This document shows positions 32,116-36,367 of a stretch of 36,367 nt of DNA, piece after piece. The notes beneath the pieces are model-generated. The model worked only from the letters and a program-made list of their open reading frames with translations. It had not been told where the DNA came from and ran no database searches. The DNA is from JBECKQ01 sp040235375 (lineage in GTDB: Bacteria > Planctomycetota > Phycisphaerae > UBA1845), in contig JBECKQ010000014.1 in NCBI GenBank assembly GCA_040235375.1, positions 1 through 36,367 of the forward strand. Reading direction: 5' to 3'. The position numbers and the translations under genes are program-made. Every line of letters begins with the position of its first letter. The stretch's first letter is position 1.

Positions 32116-32757
32116 ATGTTCCATAACCGGACAGAAGCCGGCCGAATGCTTGCTGAGAAGCTCGCGGAGTATCGCGGGCGAACCGATGTCATTGTGTTAG
32201 GCCTGCCGCGCGGCGGCGTACCGGTCGCGCACGCTGTTGCGGAAGCACTGGACGCAGCCCTCGACGTTTTCATCGTCCGCAAGCTCGGCGTGCCGGGCCA
32301 CGAGGAGCTGGCCATGGGCGCAGTGGCACTCAACGGCACACGCGTGCTGAACCGCGGCGTGGTCGAGTCGCTTGGCATTCCTCAGGCGTCAATCGAAGTT
32401 GTCGCCGCGCGCGAGCAGAAGACCGTCGAAGAATACGCGCGGCAGTTTCGAGGCGACCACCCGGCGCCCGATGTCAGCGGCAAGACCGTAATCCTCGTGG
32501 ACGACGGCCTGGCGACGGGCGCTTCGATGCGGGCGGCTATCTCCGCGATCCGCGCCCAGGCGCCGGTCGAGATCGTTGTCGCCGTACCGGTCGCGCCGCA
32601 GGACGCTTGCGAGAGCATCCGAAAGACGGCGGACACGGTTATATGTCTGCGCAGCCCGGAGCCCTTTGGCGGAGTGGGCGCCTGGTATGCCGACTTTTCG
32701 CAGGTATCGACTCAAGAGGTTCGCGAGCTGCTCTGTCGGGCAAGGCGTGCGGCGTGA
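32116..32757 (+). CDS. Phosphoribosyltransferase-family protein (COG1926 type)
   Basis: A 213-residue type I phosphoribosyltransferase. The PRPP-binding motif VILVDDGLATGAS is at 125-137, preceded by GLPRGGVPVA (29-38) and a conserved loop VRKLGVPGHEELAMGAV (54-70) typical of the COG1926 'predicted phosphoribosyltransferase' group. Its substrate is unknown for that group. The N-terminus FHNRTEAGRMLAEKL is also typical. The ATG at 32116 follows a GAGGCGGAGA stretch. Two further genes follow closely: a DUF5335-like protein and a hydrolase. COG1926 proteins are often next to, or fused with, dienelactone-hydrolase-like enzymes, as here, so the genes probably work together. Confidence 0.88.
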   Translation: MFHNRTEAGRMLAEKLAEYRGRTDVIVLGLPRGGVPVAHAVAEALDAALDVFIVRKLGVPGHEELAMGAVALNGTRVLNRGVVESLGIPQASIEVVAAREQKTVEEYARQFRGDHPAPDVSGKTVILVDDGLATGASMRAAISAIRAQAPVEIVVAVPVAPQDACESIRKTADTVICLRSPEPFGGVGAWYADFSQVSTQEVRELLCRARRAA

Positions 32758-32802
32758 TGAAGCAGCCGAGGTCGATGAGGATTCCGCCGGAGTGATGAAG
32801 TC

Positions 32803-33198
32803 ATGTCAGTCTTCGACGTCCCGCAAGAGCGTTGGGCGGGCTTCTGCGAGGGATTCTCGCGGAAGTACGGGGGCAAGGTCGTGTCGATCGAGGTACTCAC
32901 AGGTCCGCGTGGGCGCTCTACAGACAACGGCGAAGCCCCCACAGCAGGCAGGCTCGTCGATAACCTTGCGTTGAACGAAATCATCGCGAAGCAGGAACGC
33001 AACGCCGAATTCGTAATCGTGGTGGGCGGCCCCAAAAAACGCCGCGAGCTCACCATTCCGAACGCGTCCCGACTGCAACTTGATCAGCCGAGTCCAGAGT
33101 CCAACGGAATGCTGTGTATCGAGTCGGCGGACGGGCTGCGCGCCGTTATACGCTTCAGTGAAAGCCTGGTACCCGGCGTGCTGGACGGCGTTGCCTGA
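32803..33198 (+). CDS. DUF5335-like protein
   Basis: A 131-residue soluble protein whose N-terminus (VPQERWAGFCEGFSRKYGGKVVSIEVL) has the pattern of DUF5335: a short Trp-containing helix, then a Ser/Arg-rich turn and a first strand. The rest is predicted beta, with NAEFVIVVGG (67-76) and a Pro-containing turn. Function of the family is unknown. The ATG at 32803 follows GGAGTGATG. It sits between the phosphoribosyltransferase (45 bases upstream) and the hydrolase (49 bases downstream), so it is probably co-transcribed. Family assignment is by pattern only. Confidence 0.7.
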   Translation: MSVFDVPQERWAGFCEGFSRKYGGKVVSIEVLTGPRGRSTDNGEAPTAGRLVDNLALNEIIAKQERNAEFVIVVGGPKKRRELTIPNASRLQLDQPSPESNGMLCIESADGLRAVIRFSESLVPGVLDGVA

Positions 33199-33247
33199 CG
33201 CGCGAACTTGCAAGGTGGCCATAAGCACCGCCTTGAGGAGGTCAATG

Positions 33248-33919
33248 ATGAAGTCCTCAATTGAAACAGGTCACTCGGAATCTGTAACTATCGAGACACC
33301 GTGGGTGCATCTGGAGGGAAACCTGGTTCTCCCTTCCCGGGCGGGCTGCGTGGTGCTCTTCGCGCACGGAAGCGGCAGCAGCCGGCACAGTCCGCGGAAC
33401 CAGGCCGTCGCCGCCACGCTGAACCACGCGGGGCTCGGCACGCTGCTGTTCGATCTGCTCACCTCGAGCGAGGAGCAGGTGGACCTTCAATCCGGACGCC
33501 TGCGGTTTGACATCGACTTGCTGGCGCAGAGAGTCATCGGGGCGCTCGACTGGTGTGCGAAATCGCCGGCCACGAAGAACCTCACGATCGGGTGCTTCGG
33601 CGCGAGCACGGGAGCGGCTGCGGCCATCATAGCCGCTGCCGAGAGGCCGCACGCGGTCCGCGCTGTTGTCTCGCGCGGGGGCAGGCCGGATCTCGCTTCG
33701 CGCGCCCTGCCAGAGGTCAAGGCGCCCACGCTGCTTATCGTTGGGGGAGAGGACCGGCCGGTAATCCAGATGAACCAGGATGCGCTCCGGCAACTCCGCT
33801 GCGAGAAGGCTCTGGAGATCGTCCCGGGGGCCACGCATCTTTTTGAGGAGCCGGGGGCGCTTGAAGAGGTCGGCAGGTTGGCGGCCCAGTGGTTTGCCGA
33901 TCACCTCACGGGCGAGTGA
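33248..33919 (+). CDS. Alpha/beta hydrolase, dienelactone-hydrolase-like
   Basis: A 223-residue serine hydrolase. Oxyanion/HG region LFAHGSGSSRHSPRN (37-51), nucleophile elbow GASTG (118-122, Ser120), acid Asp169 in GGEDRP and catalytic His197 in GATHLF are all present, so it should be active. There is no signal peptide; cytoplasmic. Substrate unknown. The start ATG 33248 is best spaced from a near-perfect AGGAGGT (33236-33242); an ATG at 33245 is too close. It is the last gene of the phosphoribosyltransferase/DUF5335/hydrolase set. In mycobacteria the DosR-regulated Rv0571c is recalled as a fusion of similar domains, hinting at a stress or low-oxygen role (inference). Confidence 0.88.
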   Translation: MKSSIETGHSESVTIETPWVHLEGNLVLPSRAGCVVLFAHGSGSSRHSPRNQAVAATLNHAGLGTLLFDLLTSSEEQVDLQSGRLRFDIDLLAQRVIGALDWCAKSPATKNLTIGCFGASTGAAAAIIAAAERPHAVRAVVSRGGRPDLASRALPEVKAPTLLIVGGEDRPVIQMNQDALRQLRCEKALEIVPGATHLFEEPGALEEVGRLAAQWFADHLTGE

Positions 33920-33979
33920 TCAATTCGCAGCGTGGGGAAAGCTCGGGGCGGCAGGCAAGCGATCGCGTCGGCGCGCGGA

Positions 33980-34009
33980 TTGACAAAAATCAAAGTCGCC
34001 CGCTACATT
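33980..34009 (+). promoter_or_regulatory. Sigma-70-type promoter
   Basis: TTGACA (33980-33985), an 18-base spacer and TACATT (34004-34009; four of six) form the best-matching housekeeping promoter seen in the window. Transcription would start near 34016, giving a leader of about 78 bases before the ATG at 34094. Confidence 0.6.
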
Positions 34010-34093
34010 CGCCGCGACTGGCAGCACAGTCCTCCAGCGGTCCAGCAGACCGTGTCCACCAAACGCCCGAGGGGGCAGAAAGGCTGGATTTTC

Positions 34094-34588
34094 ATGCCTA
34101 AGAAGCTGAAGAAGGCTGTCCGCGCCCTGCGCGAAGTCTCCCCGAAACTCAATGAAGCGACCAACGCGGCGAACGACGTCGTCGAGCAGGTCGAGAAGTT
34201 TCTCAACGACGAATGCAGCATCGGCCTGCCCTGCTGGATTCTGGCCGAAAAGGTCGCCCCGGAAGACGGTCCGACCGGGCAACACCTCTGGCTGGGCTAC
34301 GATCGCATCAATGGCAAGTTCCGCATTGCCGTCGAGCAACTCGTCGAGCACGGCGACCGCCAGGAGAGCCTCGGGCCGCAGCCTTGGGCGTCCTGCCCGC
34401 GCGACGTGAAGCTGACTACGCTGCACAAGCTGCCGAAGCTCCTCGACACGATCGCGGAGGAAGCCCACAAGATGGCCGAGAAGAACGACGCAACCGTCGA
34501 GGCCGTGCAGGAGATTCTGGGCGCCATCAGCCAGAACACTGGTGAAGAGAGTGGCGAAGACGACCGCAGCGAGAACAACGGCGACTAG
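34094..34588 (+). CDS. Protein of unknown function, 164 residues
   Basis: I do not recognise a family. The N-terminus (1-38) is a basic amphipathic helix with possible coiled coil (LKKAVRALREVSPKLNEATN). The centre (40-100) is a small globular domain with Trp48, Trp66, Trp98 and three Cys (41, 47, 101). The C-terminus (110-150) is again helical and the last ~15 residues are acidic. There is no signal peptide or membrane segment. The ATG at 34094 is chosen over an earlier in-frame start at 33932 because a good promoter (33980-34009) lies inside that extension. It is a single gene, convergent with the next. Codon use matches the neighbours, so the ORF is probably real. Confidence 0.7.
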   Translation: MPKKLKKAVRALREVSPKLNEATNAANDVVEQVEKFLNDECSIGLPCWILAEKVAPEDGPTGQHLWLGYDRINGKFRIAVEQLVEHGDRQESLGPQPWASCPRDVKLTTLHKLPKLLDTIAEEAHKMAEKNDATVEAVQEILGAISQNTGEESGEDDRSENNGD

Positions 34589-34631
34589 CCCTGCCCGCGT
34601 CGTGCCCCCATCCGCGCTCCACGCGTGCGCG

Positions 34632-36200
34632 TCAGGAAAACAGCCGACCGGTGATCAGCCTCATCTCGCTCTCCCGAACGTCGAAGAAAGCCCAGATGAG
34701 GCAGGTTGTCGCGATCTGCATCGCGCCGATCACAAGCAACATGCGCGCCTGGCGTGGTTCCGGCCTGCGGAACTCGGGGAGCCCAAGAGCCAGACCGACG
34801 ACGACCAAAGGCAAAAACGCGATCCACAGGCGCGGCGTCTCCAGAGCGGTGTAGAAAGACGAGTAAATCATCACGACCACAGTGGCCGCGAGCAGCGCCC
34901 GTCCCGGTCGGGCATCGGCGTCGATGAGCGGTACTCGAACCCTGCGGATCGACAGGTACCAGACACCGCCTCCCGCGAACAGAGCGAATATCAGCCATTG
35001 CCCGCCGAGCCAATACCAAGGCGGCCTCCCGATCACATCGGTGACGCGCTCGTAGCTCGCCAGCGTTGCCAAGAGGGTGGCCGGTACGTTCCATCCCCAG
35101 ACAAGCCATGCCGCCAGGCAGGCCGCAACCAGCGCCCCCGAGGCCGGCAACGCCGTGAAGAGCACAAGGTCTTTCCACGCCCGTCGATCGCCCCGGGCAA
35201 GCCATCCCGACGCAACTGCGACGATGATCGCGATCCACGCGTGCACCAGCCCCACGCACAACCCGACGGCCAGGGCAAAACCTGAAACGATCGCCGGCAG
35301 CCATCGCCGCCTTTGGCGCGAAGACAGCCAGCCCCAGAGAAATGCGCTGATTGTGAGCAACTGCACCGGGTCCTTCCCCGGCGAGAAGCATGCCGTCGCC
35401 GGGTTGAATACGCAGATCAAGGTTACGATCGCAGCCGGCAACGGCTCCAGCCAGATGGCGGCGAGCGCATAGACAAACACCGTGGCCGCCACCCAGGCGA
35501 AAAGCAGGACCCATCCTGTCAATAGCGTCTGCGAGACCGTTTCGGCTTCCCTGCCATCGCGCAGATCCGCGCCTTGGGCTTCCAGCAGCCAATGGGCGAA
35601 GCCCCACCGGTGCTGAAGAAAACTCCGAACGCCGTAGGTCAAAAGCGTGATTCCCGGTGGATTGCTGAGCACGCGCGTGCCGAGCTCTTCCTTCGGCGAG
35701 GCTTCCAGCCGTTCAGGAAAGTGGGCAAGGTAGTTGGAGGCCGACTCGATCTTCCATGACTCGATCACGAACGCCCCATCGTGCGAGGGAGACAAGAGGT
35801 TGAACACGTTCTGCTGGAGTGCCTTCGGGCCCGCCCACACAGCCCATAGCGCGAGCAGCATGGTGATGAGCATTGTCAGGACCAACATCGCGGCATGGCC
35901 GAGCCGGAAGATCCGCTCCGCGGGAGCCACAACGATTACCAACAAAACGAGCAACAGCGGCACGGCGGACGCCAGTAACCTGGCCGAAACAAGGTGGGAA
36001 TAGCGGTGAAGATAGAAGTCGGGAGACCCCAAGGGCACGCCGAGCAGATACAACAAGGCGACCGCGATCACGGGAGCACCGAACGCCGCCACGAGTACTC
36101 CGATGCTCGGACGTTGCGCCGCCGATAGCGATTGGCCCTGCCGGCCGAGCAATGGTGAGCTCATGCCCACCCGGCTGGTGGGAACCTGATCACTGCTCAT
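34632..36200 (-). CDS. Polytopic membrane protein, GT-C glycosyltransferase-like
   Basis: A 522-residue protein with roughly eleven or twelve membrane segments. A first large non-membrane loop contains SHDGAFVIESWKIES and then SNPPGITLLTYGVRSFL, resembling the PPL/PPG motif of the GT-C (PMT/ArnT-like) transferases that use lipid-linked sugars. CFSPGKDPVQLL and RPPWYWLGGQW are other conserved-looking blocks. No DxD-type catalytic site is clear. The role could be glycosylation of surface polymers; this is inference. The start ATG at 36200 has no strong ribosome site, and an alternative ATG 12 codons in (36164) is possible. It is convergent with the preceding gene, with only 43 bases between stops. 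Confidence 0.7.
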   Translation of the reverse strand: MSSDQVPTSRVGMSSPLLGRQGQSLSAAQRPSIGVLVAAFGAPVIAVALLYLLGVPLGSPDFYLHRYSHLVSARLLASAVPLLLVLLVIVVAPAERIFRLGHAAMLVLTMLITMLLALWAVWAGPKALQQNVFNLLSPSHDGAFVIESWKIESASNYLAHFPERLEASPKEELGTRVLSNPPGITLLTYGVRSFLQHRWGFAHWLLEAQGADLRDGREAETVSQTLLTGWVLLFAWVAATVFVYALAAIWLEPLPAAIVTLICVFNPATACFSPGKDPVQLLTISAFLWGWLSSRQRRRWLPAIVSGFALAVGLCVGLVHAWIAIIVAVASGWLARGDRRAWKDLVLFTALPASGALVAACLAAWLVWGWNVPATLLATLASYERVTDVIGRPPWYWLGGQWLIFALFAGGGVWYLSIRRVRVPLIDADARPGRALLAATVVVMIYSSFYTALETPRLWIAFLPLVVVGLALGLPEFRRPEPRQARMLLVIGAMQIATTCLIWAFFDVRESEMRLITGRLFS

Positions 36201-36268
36201 ACTGCAATCTTACAGGCGATGGAGTCACTCGCCACGCGTCGCGCGCGAGTTGCCGCCCGCGGCATCGG

Positions 36269-36367
36269 CTATGCCAGCGGGCCGGTGACGCCGAGCCATC
36301 GGTAGTGGGCCTTGGCCGGATGGGCACTGCCGACGCGTTCGACACCGCGGTCCGGATTCGCCGCCAG
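36269..36367 (-). CDS. C-terminal end of a protein running off the right edge
   Basis: A minus-strand frame enters at the window end and stops at TAG (36271-36269). The 32 visible residues end in YRWLGVTGPLA. Third codon positions are almost all G or C, like the real genes here, which argues that it is coding. Too short to name. It would be upstream of, and in the same direction as, the polytopic membrane protein gene. Confidence 0.4.
   Translation of the reverse strand: MAANPDRGVERVGSAHPAKAHYRWLGVTGPLA

Noticed and set aside
1..36367. Search for insertion sequences, phage genes, CRISPR arrays and toxin-antitoxin pairs
   Set aside because: No transposase, integrase, regularly spaced repeat or toxin-like pair was seen; gene content and codon style are uniform across the window.

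Overview
The window is GC-rich bacterial chromosome that codes almost entirely on the + strand. The most likely source is a flagellated, diderm member of the Planctomycetota, probably Phycisphaerae-like. That placement is inference. It rests on P-ring and L-ring flagellar genes (which imply an outer membrane), a complete meso-DAP-type peptidoglycan pathway, and a division/cell-wall cluster that has ftsW and ftsQ but no ftsA, ftsZ, ftsI, ftsL or mraZ in view. No marker gene here settles it.

Layout. Positions 54-1187 (-) carry rsgA, a ribosome-assembly GTPase. It is divergent from pyrF-murD (1328-3626). A late flagellar operon follows (3922-13232): a 61-codon leader ORF, then flgF-flgG-flgA-flgH-flgI-flgJ(rod-binding only)-flgN-flgK-flgL, with several overlapping stop/start codons. 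Next is the flagellin control module fliW-csrA-fliC (13495-15957). The fliC Shine-Dalgarno lies in the loop of a small hairpin that matches the CsrA binding consensus. A 953-base non-coding stretch (15958-16910) holds a perfect 16-bp palindrome. Then come dprA (16911-18068) and a compact dcw cluster, murE-murF-mraY-ftsW-murG-murC-murB-ddl-ftsQ (18187-29249). murD is missing from its usual slot between mraY and ftsW; the only murD here is about 19 kb upstream.

After ftsQ come two adjacent polytopic membrane proteins of unknown function, closed by a clear stem-loop terminator. Then follow a xylose-isomerase-like TIM-barrel protein that has lost canonical metal ligands, and a three-gene set (COG1926-type phosphoribosyltransferase, DUF5335-like protein, serine alpha/beta hydrolase). 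The + strand ends with an unrecognised 164-residue protein behind a good promoter. A polytopic, GT-C-glycosyltransferase-like protein and the tail of one further gene lie on the - strand at the right edge.

The flg genes build the distal rod, P and L rings and hook-filament junction. FlgN is predicted to chaperone FlgK/FlgL. FliW and CsrA set flagellin translation. MurC, D, E and F, Ddl, MurB, MraY and MurG make lipid II, and FtsW/FtsQ use it at the septum. I saw no phage, insertion sequence, CRISPR array, tRNA or rRNA, and no obviously new multi-gene system. The most interesting points are the CsrA-type fliC hairpin, the FtsZ-less dcw cluster with displaced murD, and the small stress-type and membrane-protein cassettes after ftsQ.
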